Shown here piece by piece: positions 36,329 to 45,211 of a stretch of DNA of 64,000 bases (position 1 is the stretch's first letter; every line of letters begins with the position of its first letter). Both the position numbers and the translations under genes were made by a program. The notes under the pieces are model-generated. The model worked only from the letters and a program-made list of their open reading frames with translations. It was not told the DNA's origin and searched no databases. The stretch comes from Roseovarius aestuarii (GTDB taxonomy: Bacteria; Pseudomonadota; Alphaproteobacteria; Rhodobacterales; Rhodobacteraceae), in the NCBI GenBank assembly GCA_027214255.1, contig JAPWHL010000015.1:62001-126000 (forward strand), given 5' to 3'.

Positions 36329-37834
36329 ATGTCCGACATTCTCAAGCCCTGCTATTTTCTGAACCCCGGCTTTCATGCGTCCTGTGGTGGAACTCATGAC
36401 GTTATTGACCCTGCGACGCAGGAGATCGTGGCGCAGCGCGGTGATGTCACCCCTTCAGAAATCGAAAGCGTTTTGACCCGCGTGAATGCAGCGCAAAAAG
36501 GCTGGGCCAACACGGATGCCAAGACACGCGCCGCGACGTTGCACCGGCTGGCAAACCGGATCGAGGCGCATGACATGACCGACTGCGCCATATTGATGAG
36601 CCGCGAAATGGGCAAACCCTATCCCGAAGCCATTGGCGAAGTCGCCAACTGCGCGCCCATTTTCCGGTATTACGCTGAAATGGCGCGCGATGAGGCCGGT
36701 AAGGTGGCTGGCACAACGCAAATCGGCTCATTACAGTTTGCGCGATACGAGCCATTGGGCGTCTCGGTGCATATCATGCCATTCAATTTCCCCATTTTGT
36801 TGATGTGCTGGACTGTTGCGGCGTCCTTGGCGGCGGGCAATGGTGCGGTGATCAAACCAGCCGAGGCAACGACCCTGTCGACCCTGGAATTCATGAAGGT
36901 TTTTGCCGATCTACCTGCCGATCTGATTGCATGCCTGCCCGGCGGTGTTGATGTCGGGCGCGCCTTGGTCGACAGCAAACGCACCCATGCTGTTGCCTTT
37001 ACGGGCTCGGTCAAGGCTGGACAGGCCGTGGCCGAAGCCGCCGCGCGCCGCCTGAAACCGGCGGTGATCGAGGCAGGGGGATCTGATCCGATGATCATCA
37101 CCGCGCACGCGCCCATTGATGTGGCGGCGGCGGGTGCTGTAACGGGCGCATTTCATATGTCGGGGCAGGTCTGTACCTCGACCGAGCGGATGTATGTCGT
37201 AGATGCGGTGCATGACGAATTTGTGCGTGCCTTTGTCGCCGAAACCCAACGGTTGCGCATCGGCAATGGGTTGGATCGTTCTGAAATCGGGCCGCTGGTC
37301 AGTCAGGCCGCGCGCGACCGTGTCAGCGCATTGGTTGACGATGCGGTGGCGAACGGGGCCAAGGTGGAATGTGGTGGGCGCATCCCCGAGGGGATGGAAA
37401 CCGGCTGGTTTTACGCGCCGACCATATTGACCAATTGCACCCCGGATATGGCGATCCAGCGCGAAGAGGTGTTCGGCCCGGTCGTCAGCATTGTGCGCGT
37501 GCCCGATTTCGACACTGCGATTGCGATGGCAAACGACAGTGACTTCGGGCTTGGCGCGTCTGTTTTCTCCACGGACATGGCCGAAGCTCATGATGCCTAT
37601 GAACGGTTGGAGGCGGGGATGGTTTGGATCAATAACCCGATGATCGACAATGACGCGCTGCCATTTGGAGGCTGGAAGAACTCGGGCATCGGGCGTGAAC
37701 TGGGCCGCATGGGGCTGGATACGTTCCGCCGCACCAAGATGGTGATTATGGACCATAAACCGGTCATTCACGAGTGGTGGTATCCCTATGACGACGATTG
37801 GTTTCTGGACGCTGGCGGACGCAAGCATGTCTGA
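36329..37834 (+). CDS. NAD(P)-dependent aldehyde dehydrogenase (Sad/succinate-semialdehyde type)
   Basis: The 501-residue enzyme has ALDH landmarks: HIMPFNFPILLMCW, IKPAEATTLSTLEF, FTGSVKAGQAVAE, the general-base Glu in VIEAGGSDPMII, the catalytic Cys in FHMSGQVCTSTERM, and REEVFGPVVSIV. The EAGGSDP block resembles the Sad/YneI group that oxidises succinate semialdehyde. The C-terminus extends about 45 residues beyond the usual FGGWKNSGIGRE block. It probably oxidises the aldehyde released by the adjacent FAD amine oxidoreductase. AGAGGAG upstream supports ATG 36329. Confidence 0.87.
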   Translation: MSDILKPCYFLNPGFHASCGGTHDVIDPATQEIVAQRGDVTPSEIESVLTRVNAAQKGWANTDAKTRAATLHRLANRIEAHDMTDCAILMSREMGKPYPEAIGEVANCAPIFRYYAEMARDEAGKVAGTTQIGSLQFARYEPLGVSVHIMPFNFPILLMCWTVAASLAAGNGAVIKPAEATTLSTLEFMKVFADLPADLIACLPGGVDVGRALVDSKRTHAVAFTGSVKAGQAVAEAAARRLKPAVIEAGGSDPMIITAHAPIDVAAAGAVTGAFHMSGQVCTSTERMYVVDAVHDEFVRAFVAETQRLRIGNGLDRSEIGPLVSQAARDRVSALVDDAVANGAKVECGGRIPEGMETGWFYAPTILTNCTPDMAIQREEVFGPVVSIVRVPDFDTAIAMANDSDFGLGASVFSTDMAEAHDAYERLEAGMVWINNPMIDNDALPFGGWKNSGIGRELGRMGLDTFRRTKMVIMDHKPVIHEWWYPYDDDWFLDAGGRKHV

Positions 37835-37866
37835 CGCTGCCGCTTAGGCATCAACAAGGAGCGATC

Positions 37867-39255
37867 ATGACCCAGCTTGGCCGATATGCGGATGCCACGC
37901 CCGAACCTTACTGGCGTGAAACAGTCGCAAGCCCCGTGCGTGCGCCCGCGCTAGAGCAGGACACGGCCTGCGATCTGGCGATTGTCGGCGGTGGGTTTGC
38001 CGGCCTCTGGTCGGCCCTGAAAGCAGCCGAGCAATTCCCTGACCGGCGCATCATCGTGTTAGAGGGTGCTCAGCTGGGGCATGCGGCCAGTGGACGCAAC
38101 GGCGGGTTTTGCGCGCCCAGCATTTCGCATGGCGTATCCAACGCGCTTGATCGCTGGCCGTCAGAGGCAGAAACCTTGATCCGTCTGGGGCGCGAAAATC
38201 TGGATGCGTATGAGGAGGACTTGAACGAATACGGAATCGACGGCGGGTTTGAACGCCCCGGCAAGTTGAACGTGGCCGGGACACCTTGGCAGGTGGACGG
38301 GTTGCGGTCGATGCAGGCCGCCTACGCCCGGTTCGGCATCCAGACCGAGTTTCTGGAAGGACGCGCGCTGGATGCCCGGTTTAACACCCCAAAATATCAT
38401 GCGGGGTTGTTTGAGCCAAACTATGCCTTGGTCAATCCTGCCCGCATGGTCCATGGTCTGGCCAAGGCGGCACTGGCGCGGGGGGTGACACTTTGTGAAA
38501 ACACATCTGTCACGGGCATCAAGGGCACGTCGGATGGTGTTCAACTGGTCACGGCGCGCGCCATGGTACAAGCCAAACAGGTGATATTGGCCACCAACGC
38601 GGCCGTTCCGCTGTTGAAACGTTTGCGCCCGGCCATCATTCCGATCTTTGATTACACATTGCTGAGCGCGCCTCTGAGTGACGAGCAACAGGCCGCGATT
38701 GGATGGCAGGGCCGTTATGGTATTGCCGACAGTGGCAACCAGTTTCACTATTTCCGCAAGACGGCGGACAATCGCATCCTGTGGGGCGGTTATGATGCGA
38801 TCTATCATTATGGCAACGCACGCGACGCACAGTTACACGACCGCGCGCAAACATATGCCCGCATCGAGCAGAATTTTGACGCGACATTTCCGGCACTGAA
38901 TGGAATTGGTTTCAGCCATCGTTGGGGAGGGATAATTGACACCTCTGCGCGGCTGACGGCCTTTTCCGGAACGGCGATGCAGGGGCGGGTTGCCTATGCG
39001 ATGGGGTTCACAGGCCAAGGGGTGTCGGCCACACGTTTTGCGGCGCTGACACTGCTTGATTTGTTGGAAGGGCGGGATACGGTGCGCACACGACTTAGAA
39101 TGCTCAGCCGCCGCCCGATGCCATTCCCCCCCGAGCCGCTGCGCAGTCTGGCGGTGAAATGGGCGCAACGCGATCTTGCCCGCGAAGACCTGACGGGAAA
39201 ACGTTCGCTGTTTTTACGCGCGTTAGATAAGGCCGGTGTCGGGTTCGGATCGTAA
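37867..39255 (+). CDS. FAD-dependent amine oxidoreductase, PuuB-like (DAO family)
   Basis: The 462-residue protein has an FAD Rossmann site AIVGGGFAGLWSAL (GxGxxG at about 41-46), GHAASGRNGGFC, and a C-terminal GYAMGFTGQGVSATRFAAL FAD-contact block. These match gamma-glutamylputrescine oxidase and related D-amino-acid-oxidase-fold enzymes that oxidise secondary or primary amines to aldehydes. AAGGAG precedes ATG 37867. No gamma-glutamylputrescine synthetase is in the window, so the true substrate is open. It is the last gene of the plus-strand run and converges on the XRE-cupin regulator. Confidence 0.85.
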   Translation: MTQLGRYADATPEPYWRETVASPVRAPALEQDTACDLAIVGGGFAGLWSALKAAEQFPDRRIIVLEGAQLGHAASGRNGGFCAPSISHGVSNALDRWPSEAETLIRLGRENLDAYEEDLNEYGIDGGFERPGKLNVAGTPWQVDGLRSMQAAYARFGIQTEFLEGRALDARFNTPKYHAGLFEPNYALVNPARMVHGLAKAALARGVTLCENTSVTGIKGTSDGVQLVTARAMVQAKQVILATNAAVPLLKRLRPAIIPIFDYTLLSAPLSDEQQAAIGWQGRYGIADSGNQFHYFRKTADNRILWGGYDAIYHYGNARDAQLHDRAQTYARIEQNFDATFPALNGIGFSHRWGGIIDTSARLTAFSGTAMQGRVAYAMGFTGQGVSATRFAALTLLDLLEGRDTVRTRLRMLSRRPMPFPPEPLRSLAVKWAQRDLAREDLTGKRSLFLRALDKAGVGFGS

Positions 39256-39337
39256 AATGACGCGCTGACAGGAAAACGCGTGCGAATTGTGGTGCACTGC
39301 GGTTAATGAGGCAGTGATCGGGCAGGGCGCGCGCCCC

Positions 39338-39961
39338 TTAATAGTAAGGCGGCGTCAATGCCCAAATGACGATGGTCTTTTCCGAACCCGGATTGTGATA
39401 GCGGTGCTCCTTTTGGGAGTCGAAATGAAAACTGTCGCCTTTCCCCAATAGGTAAACTTCGCCATCAATGGTCAATTCCAACTGTCCCTCGGCGATAAAC
39501 CCTGCTTCTTCGCCGCGATGCGAAAAAAGCTCTGGGCCGCTATCGGCTCCCGGATCAAGGGTGCAGTGCAACAGCTCCAAGTCACCCGACAGGGACGGAG
39601 ACAAAAGCTCGTCCCTGATACCCGCGTCAGTGCGCAAGGCGCGTCGTTTGCTGGCGCGTACGATGACATCGCTTTCGGCGCTTTCTTCTTCTTCGGGGAA
39701 GAACCAGTTGATATTTACCCCAAGAAACTGAGAAATGACGTTTAGCGCGCGGATCGAAGGCATCGCTTGCTCTCGTTCCAATTGGCTAAGATATCCGACG
39801 GATAGGCTGGTGCCATCTGCAACATTCTGCAAGGTCATTGCTTTGGCTTTGCGCAAATCGCGCACGCGCGAACCGATGATCGGATGCGTTGTGCGTTTTG
39901 TGCTGGCTTGCACGCCAATCCCGATGTCAGGGCGCAGTGTGTTTGCATTCGCGTTAGTCAT
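39338..39961 (-). CDS. XRE-family regulator with C-terminal cupin (PuuR-like)
   Basis: The 207-residue protein has an HTH_3 domain (about residues 30-85; LRKAKAMTLQNVADGTSLSVGYLSQLEREQ) and a cupin_2 effector domain (about 135-205; FSHRGEEAGFIAEGQLELTIDGEVYLLGKGDSFHF). This architecture is that of PuuR and related repressors of polyamine catabolism. ATG 39961 fits the domain boundary. Its gene is convergent with the FAD oxidoreductase, so a regulatory link is by function and proximity. Two dyads just upstream may be its own operators. Confidence 0.87.
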   Translation of the reverse strand: MTNANANTLRPDIGIGVQASTKRTTHPIIGSRVRDLRKAKAMTLQNVADGTSLSVGYLSQLEREQAMPSIRALNVISQFLGVNINWFFPEEEESAESDVIVRASKRRALRTDAGIRDELLSPSLSGDLELLHCTLDPGADSGPELFSHRGEEAGFIAEGQLELTIDGEVYLLGKGDSFHFDSQKEHRYHNPGSEKTIVIWALTPPYY

Positions 39962-40003
39962 TGGAGTACACTCGATTTGCTGCAGCTCACTTGGAGTGAT
40001 TTT
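39962..40003. promoter_or_regulatory. Possible operator dyads upstream of the XRE-cupin gene
   Basis: The plus strand here carries GAGTACACTC and CACTTGGAGTG-like dyads within about 40 bp directly before the regulator start. Paired short inverted repeats at this place would suit autoregulation by an XRE dimer. Their quality is modest. Confidence 0.35.
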
Positions 40004-40803
40004 GAGGTTTGGTTCAAGGCCCGCGCGTGCGGAGTTATGGGTCAGACCACTATATCGGCAATTTTTTTCATATACCACCGTTACATAGGTAAAGTCGAAA
40101 ATAGAAATCGGCGTGCCGTTGACTGGCGGTTTTACCAATCCGTGCGGGCATGTGACCATTTAAAAACAGGTACTTGAGCCTCATCTTAGGCTGGACGCCC
40201 TGTTTGCGGGCGAGGCCGGGGAGCAATGGATTAGGCTGCACCTTGGTCAAACTGTGCATTATGCCATAATGTTGTGGCAGTCTTTTTTAGCCATGAAGCA
40301 GCTAGGCTCGTCGGCTCATCACGGGGCTGAAATAGCCACAAATTGCGCCAAAGATTGCAAAAACTGTCGTTGCGGTTTTGTGGGCGGGGGTAGATGAGCC
40401 GCTGGTCGAATGGTCCTTTTTGTCAAACTTTCGCCCAGAATTCTGGCCCTGATGCGCTGCGTGCACATCCAGCATGAAAATGCCAAGTCGAAATTGGTGG
40501 TTTGTAAGGCGGGCCAGAGGCCATGCACCGTCATGATTGCGTTCCAGTGGATTGAAATTGTCCAATGCTGCCGCCGTGGCAAAAAAAGCAGTCCACCCGT
40601 TTGATCGCTAATGATTACCGAACCGGCAGAGACGGATGTAAAGCCCGTAGTTGCTTTGAATTTCGGTATGTTTTGGGAGGCACCCCGCCAACCGAGTTTG
40701 ATCAAACAGGGGGGCTGGATTTTTCTCTTGAAGCTCTAGGAGGTGGAGGTTGTAGCCTCGTTTTCAACGATTGAGCGACCAAGTCGATGGAGACGAATTC
40801 ACG
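40004..40803. other. Intergenic region at the left border of the metal/envelope island
   Basis: About 800 bp with lower GC than the flanks and no convincing gene. A minus-strand frame (ATG 40475 to 40302) would give a 57-residue peptide with a C-terminal hydrophobic run (VFAIFGAICGYF) but lacks a ribosome binding site. The right part carries the MerR-type promoter B. The low GC and gene desert suit an insertion boundary. Confidence 0.4.
40728..40758 (+). promoter_or_regulatory. MerR-type promoter B (19-bp spacer), before L,D-transpeptidase 1
   Basis: TTGAAG (40728-40733), a 19-base spacer beginning CTCTAGGAGG, and TAGCCT (40753-40758). It shares CTTGAAGCTCTAG exactly with promoter A ahead of the P-type ATPase. 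Confidence 0.5.
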
Positions 40804-41466
40804 ATGCTTACCAGACGTCATTTCATTTCAAGCAGTGCAGCACTTTTTTCAGCGCCCTTTGCCGCCCCGGCCTTTGCAAAATCTTGGCCAACGGCCTCTC
40901 AAAAGGCGGCGTGGGATGCTCAGGTTACGCCTCAAAATTTTGACCTAGGAACATCAAACCCATGGGGCATTGCCCCTCGTTTCCTTCCTCAACGGGTTGA
41001 GGCGCGTGACCACTTGAAACCGGGTGACATTCATGTCGATGCCGTCGCGAGATACCTTTATCATATCGAAAAGGGGGGAACGGCGATGCGCTATGGCGTC
41101 GCAATCGCGCGCGGGAACCTGTACGAACCGGGCACATACACTGTCCGCCGTCTCGTTGAATGGCCGCATTGGACACCTACCCAGTCGATGATCAAACGTG
41201 ATCCTGCGAATGCGCAATGGGCAGGTGGGATGGAGCCGGGTCCGACCAATGCTCTTGGATCACGCGCGATTTATCTTTTTGTAGGGCAACGAGATACGTA
41301 TTTACGGATACATGGGACACCCTATCCACGATCAATCGGCGGTCGGGCCAGTTCCGGATGCGTGCGTATGGTGATGGCGCATATCAATGCGCTTTATCCG
41401 AATGTCAAAATAGGGGCGACTGTGTACCTGTATTCGGCTGCGGACAGCGTTGTCTCAGCAGGCTAA
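40804..41466 (+). CDS. L,D-transpeptidase (YkuD family), Tat-type signal
   Basis: The 220-residue protein starts with TRRHFISSSAALFSAPFAAPAFA, a twin-arginine-like signal peptide, and ends with the YkuD catalytic block: HGTPYPRSIGGRASSGCVRM, holding the active His and Cys. YkuD enzymes form 3-3 peptidoglycan cross-links or attach proteins to the wall in the periplasm. ATG 40804 matches the signal peptide. It lies between two MerR-type promoters, 46 bp downstream of the first. Confidence 0.88.
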   Translation: MLTRRHFISSSAALFSAPFAAPAFAKSWPTASQKAAWDAQVTPQNFDLGTSNPWGIAPRFLPQRVEARDHLKPGDIHVDAVARYLYHIEKGGTAMRYGVAIARGNLYEPGTYTVRRLVEWPHWTPTQSMIKRDPANAQWAGGMEPGPTNALGSRAIYLFVGQRDTYLRIHGTPYPRSIGGRASSGCVRMVMAHINALYPNVKIGATVYLYSAADSVVSAG

Positions 41467-41609
41467 CCTATCGGCCTTCTTCAAAGCTGCATGGCGCGCG
41501 GAATCCGGACCCGGTGTTGGGCACCGTTCTGTTGAAGGGGATGAAGGCAACGTCAGTAGTGAAATTCCAAGGTCGCGTGTGGAAAATGGCCGGCCGGTCA
41601 ATATACCTC

Positions 41610-41640
41610 TTGAAGCTCTAGTGACTGAAGGGGTTATGTG
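41610..41640 (+). promoter_or_regulatory. MerR-type promoter A (19-bp spacer), before the P-type ATPase
   Basis: TTGAAG (41610-41615), a 19-base spacer CTCTAGTGACTGAAGGGGT with an imperfect dyad, and TATGTG (41635-41640), 33 bp before the ATPase start. The arrangement matches zntA/cadA/pbrA-type promoters that MerR-family activators untwist. Confidence 0.7.
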
Positions 41641-41672
41641 TTGGTGCATCAATGCGAATCCGAGGATATTCC

Positions 41673-43961
41673 ATGCCACATGATGCAGTTCATCACGGTC
41701 ACAATCATTCATCCCCATCATCCAAAAGCAGTGGAGGATGTTGCGGAGCGGGGACCGTCCCGCCCACGTCAGTACAGGCAACCGATGGGCTGAGTTTTCA
41801 TGTCAGCGGTCTGGATTGCGCCGAAGAGGTTTCAATCCTGAACCGGGTTGTCGGCCCCGAGGTGGGGGGGGCAGATTATCTGGCGTTTGACGTAATCAAT
41901 GCACGTATGACCATCATCGACGGTGGCAAGAGCGTGACAGCAGACACAATCATCAAGCTTGTCGCCACGACCGGTATGACGGCCAAGCCATGGAACGCCG
42001 AGGATGCGACCGCGGATCAGGCCAAACACCTGCAAACTCAAAAGAGGTTTACAGCACTCAGCGGTGGATTTTGGGCGGCGGGGTTCATCTATCATATCAT
42101 TGAAACAGGCGTCGGTGGGGCGATTGGATTGTTTGCAGGCCATGGCGAGGTCGAGATGCCAATCGAGGAAACCGGACTGTTCGCGATAGCGATCCTTTTC
42201 GGCGTATGGCTCGTGGCCCCAAAGGCGTGGTCCTCGGCGCGCAGGCTTTCGCCGGACATGAACCTTTTGATGGTTGTGGCCGTGATTGGCGCAATCGGTT
42301 TGGGGGAATTTTTCGAAGCGGCCACGGTGGCTTTCTTCTTTTCGCTGTCTCTATATCTAGAAAGCTGGAGTGTCGGGCGCGCGCGCAATGCTGTGGCCGC
42401 ACTTTTGGATCTGGCGCCCCCGACGGCGCGGGTGATCTATGATGATGGCAGCGAAGCGGATGTCCCCGCCGCAGCTGTGTCTATCGGTGCGCAGTTCATC
42501 GTGCGTGGTGGCGATCGAATTCCGCTTGATGGAGAGGTTGTAAGCGGGGCAGGGGCCGTCGATCAGGCCCCTATTACCGGCGAGAGTGCCTTGGTCCCCA
42601 AAGAGGCGGGCGATGACGTCTATGCCGGTACGATCAACGGCGAAGGCACGCTGACCATACGTGCAACAAAGTCCGCTTCGGATACCGTTTTGTCCAAAAT
42701 CATCCGCATGGTGGGTGACGCCCATTCGCGCCGCGCTGAGGTCGAACAATGGGTGACAAAATTCGCGCGGATTTACACGCCTGTTGTGATGGTGTTGGCG
42801 GTTCTGATTGCTGTGGCGCCGCCTCTTCTGGCCGGAGGTGATTGGGGTTTTTGGTTCTATAACGCGCTTGTCCTGCTGGTGATCGCGTGCCCTTGTGCCC
42901 TTGTGATTTCCACTCCGGTCTCGATCGTCGCCGCCCTTGCCGCGTCAGCGCGCAACGGTGTCCTGATCAAGGGCGGTGCCTATGTCGAGGCCCCGGGTAA
43001 AACCACGGCACTTGCGATGGACAAGACCGGAACGATTACGATGGGCGAGCCGGAAGTCGCGGCGGTGTATCCAATTGGCGATACGTCCGAGCAAAACCTT
43101 TTGATGCGTGCGGCCTCTCTGGAAGCGCGATCCTCGCACCCGCTCGCGCGGGCAATCCTGAGCCGTGCCAATCTGGATGGCCTGTCCTATTCCGCTGCGG
43201 CCAATACACGAACAGTTCCAGGGCGGGGACTTGAGGGCGAAATGAAAGGTCAGGCCATCTGGCTGGGATCGGACCGTTTCGCAGAAGAGAAGGGATTTGG
43301 GTCTGTCATCCCGTCAGACCTGCGTGACCGGATCGAAGGCGCTGGAAACACGCTTGTCGTAGTCGGGGACGACACTGGCGTAAGCGGTGTGCTGGAACTG
43401 CGCGACCGGATTCGGCCCGACGCCAAGGCCGTCGTCGCGCGGCTGCACGCACAAGGGGTCCAGAAGATTGTGATGCTGACCGGCGATAACGCCGCAACCG
43501 CACGGGCCGTGGCCGCCGAGGTTGGTATTGACGAGGTTCGTGCCGAACTTCTGCCAGAAGACAAGGTTACCGCAATCGAGGAATTGGTGGCGCAATACGA
43601 TACTGTCGCAATGATCGGGGATGGCGTGAATGACGCACCTGCCATGGCGCGGGCGCATTATGGTATTGCCATGGGGGCCGTCGGATCGGACGCGGCGATT
43701 GAAACAGCCGACATCGCGTTGATGACAGATGATATCGCAAAGGTGCCTTGGTTGATCGGGCATTCGCGCCGGACCATGTCGATCATCAAACAGAACATCG
43801 GGCTCTCCCTTGCCACGAAATCGGTTTTCGTTGTGGCGACAGCCTTCGGTATGGCCTCGATGTGGGGGGCAATCGCCGCAGATGTCGGGGTGTCTCTGAT
43901 CGTGGTGGCCAATGCGTTGCGATTGCTGAAATCCCGCGGCGAACCCGGCGCGCTTCGCTGA
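41673..43961 (+). CDS. Heavy-metal (Zn/Cd/Pb) exporting P-type ATPase
   Basis: The 762-residue pump has a His-rich, Cys-containing N-terminus (HHGHNH, GGCCGAG), a degenerate HMA domain with GLDCAEE, the membrane metal site ACPCALV, TGES, the phosphorylation site DKTGTIT, HP in SSHPLARA, and GDGVNDAPAMA. The CPC motif, the late membrane Lys in ATKSVFV and the Asp in ADVGVSLIV place it in the P1B-2 (ZntA/CadA) class, exporting Zn2+, Cd2+ or Pb2+ to the periplasm. GAGG upstream supports ATG 41673. A MerR-type promoter precedes it directly. Confidence 0.92.
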   Translation: MPHDAVHHGHNHSSPSSKSSGGCCGAGTVPPTSVQATDGLSFHVSGLDCAEEVSILNRVVGPEVGGADYLAFDVINARMTIIDGGKSVTADTIIKLVATTGMTAKPWNAEDATADQAKHLQTQKRFTALSGGFWAAGFIYHIIETGVGGAIGLFAGHGEVEMPIEETGLFAIAILFGVWLVAPKAWSSARRLSPDMNLLMVVAVIGAIGLGEFFEAATVAFFFSLSLYLESWSVGRARNAVAALLDLAPPTARVIYDDGSEADVPAAAVSIGAQFIVRGGDRIPLDGEVVSGAGAVDQAPITGESALVPKEAGDDVYAGTINGEGTLTIRATKSASDTVLSKIIRMVGDAHSRRAEVEQWVTKFARIYTPVVMVLAVLIAVAPPLLAGGDWGFWFYNALVLLVIACPCALVISTPVSIVAALAASARNGVLIKGGAYVEAPGKTTALAMDKTGTITMGEPEVAAVYPIGDTSEQNLLMRAASLEARSSHPLARAILSRANLDGLSYSAAANTRTVPGRGLEGEMKGQAIWLGSDRFAEEKGFGSVIPSDLRDRIEGAGNTLVVVGDDTGVSGVLELRDRIRPDAKAVVARLHAQGVQKIVMLTGDNAATARAVAAEVGIDEVRAELLPEDKVTAIEELVAQYDTVAMIGDGVNDAPAMARAHYGIAMGAVGSDAAIETADIALMTDDIAKVPWLIGHSRRTMSIIKQNIGLSLATKSVFVVATAFGMASMWGAIAADVGVSLIVVANALRLLKSRGEPGALR

Positions 43962-44228
43962 CGGGCACAGGCAGGCGAAGACATGGCATAAGATGAAGCA
44001 GTACATGAGACACGGACGAATTATCGATTGGGCCCGTCAGGGATGCCAGCCGTCGGCGGCGCGTGATACATCGGCCAGACCGAGCGAAGTATCATAGCGG
44101 CATCAGTTTCGTCCGTGGTCGTGTTGTGGCAAGCCATTGTGCGAACCAAGGTTGTGAGTAATTGATTTTAGTCAACTTTCGGCCTATCGGTTGAGATTGA
44201 AATTGACCCCAAGAGGCATCGGGTGGTG

Positions 44229-44738
44229 ATGATGAGTAAATTTTCGAGGCGGGCCATTCTTTTGGGAGGCGTGGCGGCTTTCCTTTCAGGATGTAGTAAC
44301 AAATTTCGCAGCTATAACGGGCCCGAAGTCACGCGACTTCGTCTTTATAAATCGGAACGCCTTTTGGTTCTGGATGGTGCGGAGAGGGTTCTCAAAACCT
44401 ATCCTATCGGGCTGGGGTTCGCGCCGACCGGCCACAAGCAGTTTGAAGGGGATGGCCGGACTCCAGAGGGGTCCTATACAATCGACCGGCGCAATCCAGA
44501 AAGCAAATTCCATTTATCGATTGGCATTTCCTATCCAAACAAGGAAGACCGGGCGTTTGCGGCAGCGCGGGGTAAATCGCCGGGGGGTGACATTTTCATT
44601 CATGGGGGGCCACGGCGAGGGATAGACCCCATGAACAAACGGGATTGGACGGCCGGGTGTATTTCGGTCAGTGATCGGCAAATCGAACAGATTTACGCCA
44701 TGGTGCGTGATGGCACGCCAATCGATATCTATGCCTGA
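44229..44738 (+). CDS. L,D-transpeptidase (YkuD family), lipoprotein
   Basis: The 169-residue protein begins with SRRAILLGGVAAFLSGC, a lipoprotein signal with lipobox LSGC, so it should be lipid-anchored in the periplasm after LspA processing; an lspA gene lies immediately downstream on the other strand. The catalytic block is FIHGGPRRGIDPMNKRDWTAGCISV with the YkuD His and Cys. Tandem starts GTG-GTG-ATG-ATG make the exact start (44223-44232) uncertain. Its 3' end overlaps that of lspA by 10 bp. Confidence 0.85.
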   Translation: MMSKFSRRAILLGGVAAFLSGCSNKFRSYNGPEVTRLRLYKSERLLVLDGAERVLKTYPIGLGFAPTGHKQFEGDGRTPEGSYTIDRRNPESKFHLSIGISYPNKEDRAFAAARGKSPGGDIFIHGGPRRGIDPMNKRDWTAGCISVSDRQIEQIYAMVRDGTPIDIYA

Positions 44739-45211
44739 CCGCGACGAGACGTTCTGAACGTTTCAAAAACGAGAATGGCTGCGCCGCATACGACAAAGAC
44801 ATCTGCGAGATTAAACGCTGGCCAATAGAAGTCAGCGATATGAAAACTCAGGAAATCCGTCACTGCTTGGTAACGGAAACGATCCGTAACGTTGCCAAGC
44901 GCACCGCCGATAATTGACCCGTAGGCGACGGCTTCTACGCGACTGTCGCTGCGCAAGATTAGCGCGACAAGGAAGGCGCATATGATAAGGGCGAGGGCCG
45001 CCAGCCCCCACCAAGGCACCCCGCCCAACATGCCAAAACTGACGCCATCATTGCGCAGAAACACCAGATCAAACACTGGCAAGATCTTGATCCCTGCGGC
45101 CAGTGGCACGGCATTCTCGATGACAGCGAATTTCGTGGTTTGATCCACCAAAAGACCGGTGCTGGCGCTGAAAAAACCAATTAGGCCGAGTTTCATTGAT
45201 CTGTCCGTCAT
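44729..45211 (-). CDS. lspA: Lipoprotein signal peptidase (signal peptidase II)
   Basis: The 160-residue inner-membrane aspartyl protease cleaves prolipoproteins. It has four hydrophobic segments and the family blocks: VDQTTK near the start, RNDGVSFG, GGALGNVTDRFRY with catalytic Asp in AVTDFLSFH, and FNLADVFV with the second catalytic Asp. Its ATG at 45211 overlaps the ZIP stop (ATGA). As the chromosome surely has a housekeeping lspA elsewhere, this is probably an accessory copy; lspA beside a Zn/Cd ATPase is a known pairing in metal-resistance modules. Confidence 0.9.
   Translation of the reverse strand: MTDRSMKLGLIGFFSASTGLLVDQTTKFAVIENAVPLAAGIKILPVFDLVFLRNDGVSFGMLGGVPWWGLAALALIICAFLVALILRSDSRVEAVAYGSIIGGALGNVTDRFRYQAVTDFLSFHIADFYWPAFNLADVFVVCGAAILVFETFRTSRRGQA

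Noticed and set aside
40302..40475. Minus-strand 57-codon frame with C-terminal hydrophobic stretch
   Set aside because: No ribosome binding site and no recognisable family; kept only as a note in the intergenic description.
44160..44228. Fifth MerR-type promoter before L,D-transpeptidase 2
   Set aside because: TTGAGA/TTGAAA hexamers occur, but there is no 19-bp-spaced partner or CT..AGT core.
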